A stretch of DNA of 64,000 nucleotides, from positions 1 to 64,000 of the forward strand of contig JAEUUZ010000019.1 in the NCBI GenBank assembly GCA_016786765.1. Direction: 5' to 3'. The notes under the pieces were generated by a model that was not told the origin of the DNA, searched no databases, and saw only the letters and a program-made list of their open reading frames with translations. Position numbers and translations under genes: made by a program. Shown here piece by piece: positions 32,599-41,658 of the stretch. Position 1 is the stretch's first letter; every line of letters begins with the position of its first letter. The DNA is from Chitinophagales bacterium. Its GTDB lineage: Bacteria; Bacteroidota; Bacteroidia; Chitinophagales; LD1.

Positions 32599-35334
32599 TT
32601 AAAAAGCGTTATCTAAATAGGATTTTCGTCTTGTTAATTTCAAATCTTTCAACATAGAAGATTTCACGCGAAGTTCAATCATAAACTGCTGATAGGCCAC
32701 AGGATAGGCGGTCCAGTTAAAGTTCAGCTCCCAACAGTGCAAATCGCGCATAACGCGAACCGTAGTTAATGTTGGTTGTTTCAATCGAAAATCGAACCCG
32801 GAACTTAATGCTACTTTCCATTTAGGTGTAAGATTTACATCGCCATCGATATAGAGCGATTGTGTGGAAATAAGCGTATCGCGCAAATCGGTTGTTTTGG
32901 AAGACGAAATATTAAACGTATAAGAGGCAGTAATTCGCCACGGAATATTGAAATCATAATACAAGTATGGATCATACGACACATAATCGCCTTTTTTGAA
33001 CCCCTTATCGGTATTCTGCGGAGCCGCTTTACTTTTCCCTTGGAATGTGGCATTCAAAGAAATGTTCCCGGTTTGAAATCGCAATAGTTGTTTCTTTTCG
33101 TTCCATTGAAATTTATTGCTTCGGGCACCCAACGAATCGAGGGCATAAGGATCGAGGGCAATATTAAATGCACCGCCAATATTTTCCCAAATCTTCAAGT
33201 TTCCGTTAATGGTAAATACGTTGAGTTTATTGGTTTTAGCGGCAAAATTATAACCGCCCGAAATATTGAAACGCTCGAGTGGTGCAATTTTGCGCTCATG
33301 TTTGATGGTATCACTTTTCGAAAACACTTTCATTTCGAAGTTATTGGCTAAGGAAAAATTCACAGCGCCAACCATACCCGAAGTTGGAATACCATACAGC
33401 GAGTTTACAATATCATAATGCGAATAAGTAAGAGGATTTTGATTCAGCAAATCGGTCTGAACGGTTTGGTAATAGCCCCAAAAACTACTGCCAAAATCGG
33501 GATGATAAACACCACTCACAGATGGTGTGAAAATATGTCGAATTCCCTTTATCCATTTCCCTTTAAAATTGTAAATACCAATTACCTTTGTGCTCATGGT
33601 AACATTTACATCGAAATCGCGCACACCATGAAACCCAATTGTGGTATCGGTTTTGAGATAACTTCCTAAGTATGGAATTTGAAAATTTGAACCATCGGGA
33701 CGAATCACCGTTAGGTCTTGTTCTTGCCATTTTTTATTCACCGATTGGAAAAACCATCGTTCGGTATAACGGAATGCAGGAGTGATATTCAAATATTTAG
33801 CCACGGTGAAAGGCGCATCAATATTCAAGTTTTGTTGTATACCAAAACGCATACGTTTCAAACTTTCAGAAGTAAACAACAACGAATCGAAGGTGTTTAA
33901 AATATTCTTCGCTTCGAAATTATAAGAGATACCAATAGACTCATACCATTTCAATTTGCCGGTAGAGACCTTGGCTTTAAACGGAGTAACGCGCAATACA
34001 TTTAAGCGGAACACCGGAAACGAAACGCTGAACTGTTTTGTAGCAATATTCTGCGCATGGCTTAATGAAAGCGATAACGAGAGAAAGGGAATGCGCGGAA
34101 ATATTTTTTGGTAATTGACATTCGAATTGAAAGAGGTTTGGAAAATTGAATTATCGGTAATCCTTTGGGCCTTATTAAAAGAGCTTGTTAAGAAATTGAC
34201 GGAAGCTGCAAAGGTATTGGTTGGGGCTGCTTTCGGGTCGAGGTTAAATGTCCAAGAAAAACGAAAATCGTTTTGTGCACTCTGATTGGGTAAATCGGGA
34301 TCGGCCGGCATAGTTCGGATGTAGGCAAACCCTATATTGCCGGAGAACTTATACATTTTGATATAGCTTAAAGTGGGGTAAACACCAAAGGTTCCGTTGG
34401 TATATACATCGGCCAATACTTTCAACGATAAATTATTATTGATAGCAAAGAAGTAGCCTCCTTGCTTTATGAAAAACCCATTTCGAGCATCTTCCCCAAA
34501 TTGAGGGAAAACAATACCTGATCTACGGCCTTGTTTCACCGGAAAAATCCCGAATGGAATATAAAGGGGCGTTGGAATATCGCCCACACAAAGATTTGCG
34601 GGGCCCGTAACAATCAATTTATTAGGTACTAGCTTTATTTTTTTTGCTTTGAAATAATAATGCGGATGCTCTAAATCGCAAGTAGTGTATTTATTGGAGA
34701 GTCCATACCATTCTTCATTTTCATTGCGTTTTACTGCTTGACTTTGCAAATAAGCTTCCCCTTCTTGTGTATATACTTCGTAAACTTTTCCCCGCTTTGT
34801 TTTAAAATTATAGGCCATTCTGCCGGCCATATATTCCTTATCGCTTTCTTTAAAAACAGGCTTTCCCGTTTTTTCTCCCGTACTATCGGGCTTTCCGTTG
34901 GCATAAAGCGTGAATGTAGTCCAATCAAAATGTACAGAATCGGCTTCCAATTCTGTTTTTTGGTACTTCATAGCCGCTTTTGTAAAGAGGTACATTTTCT
35001 TGTTATCGATGTCGTAAACAATCGAATCTTCAGCCTGATAAAAGATTTTCTCTTTGATTTCGCCCTCTTCTTCCTTGATAGCTACTGTGTCAACAACCGC
35101 CCGAACGCTGGTATCTGCTTGAAAAGGGATGGTGTCCCGTTTTGTTCGAAGGCTGTCGGATGTTAAATTTTGCCACCTGCTTTTAGCACTTTTTACACTA
35201 TCTGGAGCGGCCAAAAACTGAATTGGCTCAGTCTTTGCCATATTTCTGGCATTAGCTAAAATAGTGGACATTAACATCATAAGAATGCTAATAAACAATT
35301 TTAGACTTACTGGAAGAGTTATATATTTTTGCAA
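32599..35334 (-). CDS. LptD/OstA-like outer-membrane LPS assembly protein
   Basis: Start is uncertain. A TTG at 35334 gives 911 residues with a signal-peptide-like N-terminus (MQKYITLPVSLKLFISIL); ATG at 35280 gives 893 residues with a poorer signal. The N-terminal third is an LptA-like jellyroll: YQAEDSIVYDIDNKKMYLF, ELEADSVHFDWTT and the TTCDLEHPHYYFKAKKIKLVPNK-type segment. From about residue 310 (YIPFGIFPVKQGRRSGIVFPQFG) the LptD beta-barrel begins. The family inserts LPS into the outer leaflet with LptE. The gene diverges from the amidase gene with at most 61 bp between starts. cinA follows it. Confidence 0.85.
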   Translation of the reverse strand: MQKYITLPVSLKLFISILMMLMSTILANARNMAKTEPIQFLAAPDSVKSAKSRWQNLTSDSLRTKRDTIPFQADTSVRAVVDTVAIKEEEGEIKEKIFYQAEDSIVYDIDNKKMYLFTKAAMKYQKTELEADSVHFDWTTFTLYANGKPDSTGEKTGKPVFKESDKEYMAGRMAYNFKTKRGKVYEVYTQEGEAYLQSQAVKRNENEEWYGLSNKYTTCDLEHPHYYFKAKKIKLVPNKLIVTGPANLCVGDIPTPLYIPFGIFPVKQGRRSGIVFPQFGEDARNGFFIKQGGYFFAINNNLSLKVLADVYTNGTFGVYPTLSYIKMYKFSGNIGFAYIRTMPADPDLPNQSAQNDFRFSWTFNLDPKAAPTNTFAASVNFLTSSFNKAQRITDNSIFQTSFNSNVNYQKIFPRIPFLSLSLSLSHAQNIATKQFSVSFPVFRLNVLRVTPFKAKVSTGKLKWYESIGISYNFEAKNILNTFDSLLFTSESLKRMRFGIQQNLNIDAPFTVAKYLNITPAFRYTERWFFQSVNKKWQEQDLTVIRPDGSNFQIPYLGSYLKTDTTIGFHGVRDFDVNVTMSTKVIGIYNFKGKWIKGIRHIFTPSVSGVYHPDFGSSFWGYYQTVQTDLLNQNPLTYSHYDIVNSLYGIPTSGMVGAVNFSLANNFEMKVFSKSDTIKHERKIAPLERFNISGGYNFAAKTNKLNVFTINGNLKIWENIGGAFNIALDPYALDSLGARSNKFQWNEKKQLLRFQTGNISLNATFQGKSKAAPQNTDKGFKKGDYVSYDPYLYYDFNIPWRITASYTFNISSSKTTDLRDTLISTQSLYIDGDVNLTPKWKVALSSGFDFRLKQPTLTTVRVMRDLHCWELNFNWTAYPVAYQQFMIELRVKSSMLKDLKLTRRKSYLDNAF
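35324..35331 (+). promoter_or_regulatory. Candidate -7 box of the amidase gene
   Basis: TATTTTTG matches TAnnTTTG exactly and ends 10 bp before the amidase ATG. If used, the message would have almost no leader. No good -33 box is seen. Confidence 0.3.
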
Positions 35335-35341
35335 CTGAATT

Positions 35342-36868
35342 ATGAAACAAATTAGAAAAACGGGCGAATTTAAGAAAAACAAACGCTTCATCCAGTTCAT
35401 TATTGTTGGACTACTGAGCCTTTTAACTTCTTTTTCCATAGCAAACCCGCAACAAGGCACTGCCATCAAGACTTTAGTGATAGATCCGGGGCATGGTGGA
35501 ACCGATCCGGGTGCCATTGGTCCATTGGGTCACCACGAGGCGAATTTGGCTTTGGCCGTTTCGTTAAAATTTGGCGCTTTAGTGGAAAAGTATTTTAAAG
35601 ATACACGCGTTGTTTATACCCGAAAAACGGATGTATTTGTTTCATTAAACGATAGAGCAGAAATTGCCAATAAGGCAAAGGCCGATTTGTTTTTTTGCAT
35701 CCATTTGAATGCCGAGCCTAAACATACGGCCTACGGCTCAAGTACTTATGCCCTTGGATTGCACCGCACCGATGAGAACTTAGAAGTAGCTAAACGTGAA
35801 AATGCGGTTATTGATTTAGAGCAAGGAGGGTTAAAAAACTACGACTTCAATCCTAATTCACCCGAAGGACATATCATTATGAGTATGAAGCAAAATGCCT
35901 TTTTAGACCAAAGTTTGAAAATTGCTTCGCTTATTGAAGATGAACAAGCAGCTATAGCCAAACGGAAAACAAGAGGCGTAAAACAAGCCGGTTTTTATGT
36001 TTTGTATAAAACTTCTATGCCGTCAATCCTCACAGAAATCGGCTTCATTTCAAACGCAACTGAGGCGCAATTTCTAGCTTCGGAAAATGGACAAAAACTA
36101 GTAGCGGCTTCTCTTTTCAGAGCATTTGTAAAATACAAAAACAGCATCGAAGGAAAAGATATTGAAATTGATTTGTCAGACTATTTACCAACTGGCAGCA
36201 AAGAAATACCTATTGAAGACAAAACCGAACCAACGAAAACCGCTCCTGTTGAAAATAAACCAACCGCAGTTACGAAGGAAGACAACAAACCCGAAGGAAT
36301 TGAGTCAACCACACCTACTCCCGGTGTTCGAGTGGTAAAAGCCGATTTTAAACCGGTAGAAAACACAGTTGATTCTACAACATTACCTAAGTACAAAAAG
36401 GAACAATTAGGCACCGGGTCTCAAATTAATTTTGGGCAATTTAATATTCCAAAAAAGACGGTGAAATCGGATTCAACGAACAGCAAAGGGGCTGTATCGG
36501 AAACTGCAGTAAAAGCAAACACAACAGCTCCGCCAACCGAAACAAGAGGTACTGATCCTAATAAAGTAACACCGGTGAAAACAGGTGTAGCGGCTGAAAA
36601 TAAAGGCCCTGTATTTAGAATACAATTATCTGCGGCCATTGTGTTACCCAAAAATGCACCGGAAATCACTGCTAAATTCGGTAAAATCTACACTGAAAAG
36701 CTGCCAAACGGTGTGCTGCGTATAATGGTTGGGAATTTTACTTCTGCCGCTGAGGTACAGTCTGAATTACCCAAAGTTCGCGCTGCAGGTTTTAAAGATG
36801 CCTTTATTGCCGTATATGAAAATGGAAAACGGGCCGATAATAATCGATTGAATGAGCTGTTAAAGTAA
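35342..36868 (+). CDS. N-acetylmuramoyl-L-alanine amidase with C-terminal SPOR-like domain
   Basis: A 508-residue exported enzyme that cuts the amide bond between MurNAc and the stem peptide. A membrane/signal helix (about 18-35) is followed by an Amidase_3 domain (residues 42-262). The zinc ligands are His in DPGHGG, Glu in HHEANL and His in FCIHLNAEP; the catalytic Glu is in ILTEIGFISN. A Pro/Thr/Lys-rich linker (265-420) leads to a SPOR-type region (FRIQLSAAIVL ... RIMVGNFTSAAEVQSELPKVRAAGFKDAFIAVYENG) that may bind denuded glycan at the septum. It is followed by the MCE gene; both orientation and order are common in Bacteroidota. Confidence 0.92.
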   Translation: MKQIRKTGEFKKNKRFIQFIIVGLLSLLTSFSIANPQQGTAIKTLVIDPGHGGTDPGAIGPLGHHEANLALAVSLKFGALVEKYFKDTRVVYTRKTDVFVSLNDRAEIANKAKADLFFCIHLNAEPKHTAYGSSTYALGLHRTDENLEVAKRENAVIDLEQGGLKNYDFNPNSPEGHIIMSMKQNAFLDQSLKIASLIEDEQAAIAKRKTRGVKQAGFYVLYKTSMPSILTEIGFISNATEAQFLASENGQKLVAASLFRAFVKYKNSIEGKDIEIDLSDYLPTGSKEIPIEDKTEPTKTAPVENKPTAVTKEDNKPEGIESTTPTPGVRVVKADFKPVENTVDSTTLPKYKKEQLGTGSQINFGQFNIPKKTVKSDSTNSKGAVSETAVKANTTAPPTETRGTDPNKVTPVKTGVAAENKGPVFRIQLSAAIVLPKNAPEITAKFGKIYTEKLPNGVLRIMVGNFTSAAEVQSELPKVRAAGFKDAFIAVYENGKRADNNRLNELLK

Positions 36869-36952
36869 CATTTCAATTGGCAATTGATTTGTTCTGCCTC
36901 GGAAGACTTGCATTTCTTAGTTTATTCCCTATTTTTGAAAAAAAGCAACGCT

Positions 36953-37945
36953 GTGACCAATCAAGCTAAAGTCGGAATTTTTGCATTCGTTACTATTGTA
37001 ATCTTCGTTTTAGGATTCTACTTTTTAAAGGGGATAAATTTATTCTCTACTAAGAGCAGATACTATGCTATTTACGATAAAGTAGATGGTTTATATAAGT
37101 CGAATCAAGTAACTATTAACGGTTACAAAATTGGAATTGTTAGTGATATGAGTATCGACCAAAAAACGGGCAAAGTGATTATTCAGATAATGACTGAAAG
37201 CGACTATCCGATTCCAACCAATTCGATTGCTGAGATTCAGTCTACTGATTTAGTAGGTGGCAAACAAGTAAGTATTGTTCTCGGTAACGCGAAAGAGATT
37301 CTGAAAAGTGGCGATACCCTGCAAACCGGATTCAAAAAGGATTTTACATCAACGATTAGCGCTGCTATTGACCCTTTAATGGCCAAAATCAGCCATACCC
37401 TTGCAGGATTAGATACTGTACTTCACTCAGTAGCCATTGCGCTAGATAAAAATGACCCGAAAAGTACTATTGGTGCTTTGAATGCTTCATTAGCCAACAT
37501 TCAATCCATTACACACGATATAGAAGCATCGGGTTCATTAAATAAAAGCTTGAAAAATATTGAAGGGATTACTACCAATATCAACAACAACAACGCGAAC
37601 ATCGATAAGCTGTTGAAAAACCTTGGTACATTCTCCGACAATTTGAAAGATACCGATTTAAAAACCACCGTTAACAATGCAAAAGAAGCCATTGCTTCGC
37701 TTCAATTGGTGCTGAATAAAATCAATAAAGGAGAAGGTACAGTAGGTAAGTTGGTGAAAGACGAGCAAGTATATCAGCACTTAGATTCAGCTATCGTTAA
37801 TCTCGATAAATTATTGGTAGATGTAAAAGCGCATCCATATCGTTACGTGAATGTTTCGGTATTTGGAGGCGAAAAACGCGATGCCAAATACAAAGAGAAG
37901 CTAGCGAAAAAAGAAGCTGCCGCTAAAGCAAAAGCAGCAAAATAA
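36953..37945 (+). CDS. MCE-family (MlaD-like) lipid-transport protein
   Basis: I choose GTG 36953 (330 residues, MTNQAKVGIFAFV), which places the single membrane helix (about 7-27) as in homologues; TTG 36935 or 36884 would add up to 23 residues. The MCE domain spans about residues 35-115 (YYAIYDKVDGLYKSNQVTINGYKIG, IPTNSIAEIQSTDLVGGKQVSIVLG). A helical coiled region follows (residues 120-280) with ITTNINNNNANIDKLLKNL and the GEGTVGKLVKDEQVYQHLDSA motif. These proteins carry phospholipids between membranes with an Mla-type ABC permease. The C-terminus is Lys/Ala-rich. Confidence 0.88.
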   Translation: MTNQAKVGIFAFVTIVIFVLGFYFLKGINLFSTKSRYYAIYDKVDGLYKSNQVTINGYKIGIVSDMSIDQKTGKVIIQIMTESDYPIPTNSIAEIQSTDLVGGKQVSIVLGNAKEILKSGDTLQTGFKKDFTSTISAAIDPLMAKISHTLAGLDTVLHSVAIALDKNDPKSTIGALNASLANIQSITHDIEASGSLNKSLKNIEGITTNINNNNANIDKLLKNLGTFSDNLKDTDLKTTVNNAKEAIASLQLVLNKINKGEGTVGKLVKDEQVYQHLDSAIVNLDKLLVDVKAHPYRYVNVSVFGGEKRDAKYKEKLAKKEAAAKAKAAK

Positions 37946-38010
37946 AGTTTACCTTTTTTAGATTTTATCGTTACAATATCGTGCAAGTATCGTTTAACTA
38001 GCCGTTACTA

Positions 38011-38018
38011 TAGCTTTG
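38011..38018 (+). promoter_or_regulatory. Candidate -7 box upstream of the GT-C gene
   Basis: TAGCTTTG matches TAnnTTTG exactly, 70 bp before the ATG at 38089. The upstream -33 region is only weakly matched. Confidence 0.3.
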
Positions 38019-38088
38019 TATTTACATGATTATAACTTGAGTTAAACAATTAAAAACTGTAAACTTGACACATTAAAACGAATTCAAT

Positions 38089-39462
38089 ATGAAGGAGAAA
38101 ATTTCGAAGGCATTACCCTTTCTTGTCGTAGGAGTTGTAGTTTTTATGTTGCTGTCGTTACATTTCGGCTGGTTGAATGCTTTCTTTTTTGATACCGAAC
38201 ATGCGGATGTACAAGGCATTGATTATTTCTCAGCCCCAAAATCGTATTTGAATTTATTAGAAAAACGAAGCATGTTCGATACCTGGGGTGGCACAGCTTA
38301 CGGTCCACACTCGACTTGGTATTTAGCACATCCTGCATTTAGTGTTTTTGTGGGTTCTTGGTTCTCTTTTTTTTCGCCATGGACAAGTTATTGGCTTTTT
38401 ACATTATTCTCTGTTGCATTAATGGCATTTAGCGGATGGATGATTTCAAGAGCATCGACCGACACCTTTAATCAGCGATTAAGCATTGCCGTATTACTTT
38501 GCGCATTTCCCACCTATTGGCTGTTGTTTGTAGGCAATATTCACGCAGTGCTTGTGGTAGCTATCACCTTTATTTTACTCGGCATTTTCGATCTTACTTA
38601 TGCTGAAAACGAACGACAAGGACAGCAAAAATTAATGGCAGGCTTACTCATTTCTTTCTTTTCTAAACCTGTAGTATTGCTGATGTTACCACTGCTACTC
38701 TTCACAAAAGAAACACGAAAAACAACCATAAAGAGTTTAGTGATTTACGGAATTGTTTCACTTATTTTCATTGTTGTTCCGATGTTTAATCCGGAGGGTG
38801 TTGGGCTGCAAAAACTAATGACATTGAACACCGACTTCATTAAGCAGAACATGAACATCTACAAAAACAATTTTGTGTTGAATGCTTTTATGAAAGACAA
38901 TGCCATGCATTGGTTTAACCTGATTGCCCAGTCGGAATACAAACTTATGCATGTGGATGTTTATTCTCTTCCTGTATTCGTGGACACTATTGCAGGACGT
39001 GAAACACCTGCAGGCATTTACAAAACACCGATTTACTTGAGTATGCTGTTATCATTTTTTGTGCTGTTCATCAACGATAAAAAAATAAGATTAGAAGCCA
39101 CATTGCTATTGATTATGGCCATTTCGCTCACCTTCTTTTTAAGTTATAACACGGTGTGGGAATATCAATTCACTTCAGCATTGCCTGTAATTGCATTACT
39201 CCCTATCTTAAAAGAAAAGGACGTGTTTTACAAAAAATATATTCCGGTGATGTTTGGCATTGGTTTATTTTTCTGCCTTCCCAGCCTATATTGCATGGTG
39301 CGCAAATCGGAATTAAACAGCAAGGCTATTACGCTCATTCGAGCCGATAGAGTCATTCCCGCCTTATTACTATTTGTGATGATGACCGTACTTTTATTCA
39401 ATATCATTAAACAACATATTGATACAGGGACCGAAGAAAATGCAGAAGAGAAAACGCAATAG
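38089..39462 (+). CDS. GT87-like (DUF2029) GT-C membrane glycosyltransferase
   Basis: A 457-residue protein with about eleven membrane helices. The first periplasmic loop contains DTEHADVQGIDYFSAPKSYLNLLEKRSMFDTW, the D-x-x-x-Y-x-A/S pattern of the polyprenyl-phosphate-sugar-dependent mannosyltransferase (GT87) group. Later helices contain LFVGNIHAVLVVAI, AGLLISFFSKPVVLLMLPLLL and YNTVWEYQFTSALPVIALL, also typical. It would take a sugar from a polyprenyl phosphate donor in the periplasm. It lies on the opposite strand just downstream of the polyprenyl-phospho-arabinose cassette, so that donor is a plausible substrate (inference). Its stop is 2 bp from the convergent TPR gene. Confidence 0.7.
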   Translation: MKEKISKALPFLVVGVVVFMLLSLHFGWLNAFFFDTEHADVQGIDYFSAPKSYLNLLEKRSMFDTWGGTAYGPHSTWYLAHPAFSVFVGSWFSFFSPWTSYWLFTLFSVALMAFSGWMISRASTDTFNQRLSIAVLLCAFPTYWLLFVGNIHAVLVVAITFILLGIFDLTYAENERQGQQKLMAGLLISFFSKPVVLLMLPLLLFTKETRKTTIKSLVIYGIVSLIFIVVPMFNPEGVGLQKLMTLNTDFIKQNMNIYKNNFVLNAFMKDNAMHWFNLIAQSEYKLMHVDVYSLPVFVDTIAGRETPAGIYKTPIYLSMLLSFFVLFINDKKIRLEATLLLIMAISLTFFLSYNTVWEYQFTSALPVIALLPILKEKDVFYKKYIPVMFGIGLFFCLPSLYCMVRKSELNSKAITLIRADRVIPALLLFVMMTVLLFNIIKQHIDTGTEENAEEKTQ

Positions 39463-39464
39463 TA

Positions 39465-40220
39465 TTATTTCTTCAAAGTAGCCTTTGCTTTTACATCTTG
39501 TGCCCAAGCTAAATTGTTTTTAGCTAATGTATTTTCTGGATTTGTTGAAATCGCTTTTTGGAACATGGCTATCGCCTCATCTGTGCTGTTCTTAAGCATA
39601 TACGCTACGCCTATATTATTCATTGCATCTGCATTGTTGGGCTCTTTGTCGAACACCATATTCCAAATCGAAATGCTTTTATCATATTGTCCAATTTTTT
39701 GATAATTCAATCCGTAGTTGATATAGAACTTCACATCGCGTTGTGCATCCGGTGTATTCTCTTGTGCCTGAATTACAGCAAGCGTTTTCGCCTTCTCATC
39801 GCTGGCCCATTTCAAATTATTTTTGGCCAATTGAAAGCCGGTGTCAATTTGTAATGCTTTGGTGCAGGCATCAATGCCATCTTGATATTGCATTAACATG
39901 GTGTAGGCACAGCCTAAATTATTGTAGGCAGCAGCACTTTTGGGATTAAGCGAAATAGCTTGTTTCAGCGGTTCAATACTTCTACCCGGACGGTTGGCGC
40001 CTATGCAAGCAATAGAATAGGCCAGCAAATTGTCGAATGTAGGATTCGTATTCGCAGTTTGCTCAAGCGCTGACAAATCAACTTGTGGTGCTTGAGTAAC
40101 CACATCGGCAGTCTTAGGTAAATCGGGCTTCCCGGAAGACTTAACAAACAGAAAAACTACCGGTGCTAGCAACAAAAATGCTGCAACGGCAAGAAGTACA
40201 ATTCGCTTATTCTTCAACAT
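39465..40220 (-). CDS. Tetratricopeptide-repeat protein, membrane-anchored
   Basis: A 251-residue protein with one N-terminal helix (about 8-28, VLLAVAAFLLLAPVVFLFVK). Residues 60-245 contain TPRs: PLKQAISLNPKSAAAYNNLGCAYTML, ACTKALQIDTGFQLAKNNLKWA, SISIWNMVFDKEPNNADAMNNIGVAYML and AMFQKAISTNPENTLAKNNLAWA. It is probably a periplasmic or membrane-facing scaffold; no catalytic domain. It follows the phosphatase of the arabinose cassette with a 48-bp gap and may be in the same transcript. Confidence 0.82.
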   Translation of the reverse strand: MLKNKRIVLLAVAAFLLLAPVVFLFVKSSGKPDLPKTADVVTQAPQVDLSALEQTANTNPTFDNLLAYSIACIGANRPGRSIEPLKQAISLNPKSAAAYNNLGCAYTMLMQYQDGIDACTKALQIDTGFQLAKNNLKWASDEKAKTLAVIQAQENTPDAQRDVKFYINYGLNYQKIGQYDKSISIWNMVFDKEPNNADAMNNIGVAYMLKNSTDEAIAMFQKAISTNPENTLAKNNLAWAQDVKAKATLKK

Positions 40221-40268
40221 AGGTGAATTTTAGATAGGAAATATAATCGCAAAAAATGAAATTGTAAA

Positions 40269-40916
40269 CTAGTCTTTGTTTAACGCAGCAAACCATTGCG
40301 ATGTCAGGTTTGACGAATTCAACGGCATATTAAACCCATACTTCACTTCTGCGATAAAGTAAGCATCTCCACTTCCATGTCCATAACCATAACTTGGAAC
40401 ACCTTTGTTGGCGTCTAAGATCGGTAGTATCTGTTTTGCCTTTTCTTTTCCATAGCAGTTTTCACCGGCTATTTTCCCGGTGTAATATTGACCATCGTTT
40501 TCAAAAGTTGTATCAATAATTTTCATGTTTTGTTGTCGGCACCATTCGCCCAACCATAACCGAGAGGAAGCGGTCAATAGATAGACTTCATGTCCGCGCT
40601 CTTGATGCCAACGTATGAGCTGAAGCGCTTGAGGATAAACCATTTTAGGCAATACTTCATTACAAAACAATTGTCCTTTTTCTTCCAGTTCAGCAACAGA
40701 ACGACCTTTGTAGAAAAAAGTAAAAAAGCGCTCCTTCAATTTTTGATTGGAATATAATTTTAAGAAGTACAATAAAATAAAGGGACTGTTCAACACCATA
40801 CACCAATAGAGTTTGAAGCGGCCATCGGTATACTGAAGGAATTCCAAAAAAGAATCTTCAAAACTGATGGTACCATCAAAATCGAAAAACGCAATGCCTT
40901 TTGCTTGCTCACTCAT
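40269..40916 (-). CDS. HAD-IB phosphatase of polyprenyl-phospho-arabinose cassette
   Basis: A 215-residue HAD enzyme. Motif I FFDFDGTISFEDSF carries the nucleophile Asp12-type residue (FDFDGT). Motif II is LLTASSRLW, and motif III/IV is GKEKAKQI with GYGHGSGDAYF. It belongs to the HAD-IB group that includes SerB-like phosphatases. In the polyprenyl-phospho-arabinose pathway a phosphatase must remove the 5-phosphate from polyprenyl-phospho-5-phosphoribose; here a HAD-IB enzyme is in the place taken by a PAP2-type enzyme in mycobacteria (inference from context). Its start overlaps the stop of the DprE2-like gene by 4 bp. Confidence 0.8.
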   Translation of the reverse strand: MSEQAKGIAFFDFDGTISFEDSFLEFLQYTDGRFKLYWCMVLNSPFILLYFLKLYSNQKLKERFFTFFYKGRSVAELEEKGQLFCNEVLPKMVYPQALQLIRWHQERGHEVYLLTASSRLWLGEWCRQQNMKIIDTTFENDGQYYTGKIAGENCYGKEKAKQILPILDANKGVPSYGYGHGSGDAYFIAEVKYGFNMPLNSSNLTSQWFAALNKD

Positions 40917-41650
40917 AGATTCGTTTTCTTGAATAAGGCTTCAGGAATACTTTTGATGATGAACATTATTAACCACCAAACAGGTAATACATACACTACA
41001 TCTTTCTTTTTGCTAAAGGCTTTCCAAATAGCTTCGGCAACCTGCTCTGCACTAGCCGTAATAGGTTTAGGCGTTGGCGGCAAATCGGCTACCATTTTTG
41101 TTTTGATAAACCCCGGAATAACCGTTGCCACATGCACATTTGAAGCAAACATTCTTCCGCGCAAACCGCTCAAGAAGGCTGTTAATGCAGCTTTTGAAGC
41201 GCCATAAAGATAATTACTTTTCCGTCCGCGCTCTCCGGCCACAGAAGAAACACAAACGATACTACCTTGCTTTTTTGCTTCCATTGCATTAGCAATTATG
41301 CCTAAAATCGAAACGTTTCCAGTAAAGTTCGAATCGATAATTAATTGGGCTTCTTCAAAATCAGCTAATCCTTTTTCATGATTACCTAAATAGCCAAACA
41401 CAGAAACAACAACATCGGGTGCTATTGACAATGTTTCGTAAAAGGCTTTGTGTTCTGCTGTTTGCAGCGCATCAAAACGCACATTCTCCACTTTCACGTT
41501 GTGTCGAATTGCAATATCGCTGGCTAGCTTTTTTTGATAATCATCGATTGTTCTAGCCGCTAAAAGAATGTTATATCCTTCTTTTGCAAAACGATATGCA
41601 CATGCCTGACCCACATCAGCATTTGACCCTAACAATAGTAATGTTCCCAT
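40913..41650 (-). CDS. DprE2-like SDR, polyprenylphospho-2-keto-ribose reductase
   Basis: A 245-residue short-chain dehydrogenase. The NAD(P)-binding motif is LLLGSNADVGQACA, and the catalytic Ser-Tyr-Lys appears in VCVSSVAGERGRKSNYLYGASKAAL. The ERGRKSN sequence before the tyrosine and the GFIKTKM segment are like DprE2. The C-terminal hydrophobic tail (YVLPVWWLIMFIIKSIPEALF) suggests membrane association, as expected for a lipid-linked substrate. It would reduce the 2-keto intermediate to polyprenylphospho-arabinose. It lies 8 bp after the DprE1-like gene. Confidence 0.85.
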   Translation of the reverse strand: MGTLLLLGSNADVGQACAYRFAKEGYNILLAARTIDDYQKKLASDIAIRHNVKVENVRFDALQTAEHKAFYETLSIAPDVVVSVFGYLGNHEKGLADFEEAQLIIDSNFTGNVSILGIIANAMEAKKQGSIVCVSSVAGERGRKSNYLYGASKAALTAFLSGLRGRMFASNVHVATVIPGFIKTKMVADLPPTPKPITASAEQVAEAIWKAFSKKKDVVYVLPVWWLIMFIIKSIPEALFKKTNL

Positions 41651-41658
41651 AAATGATT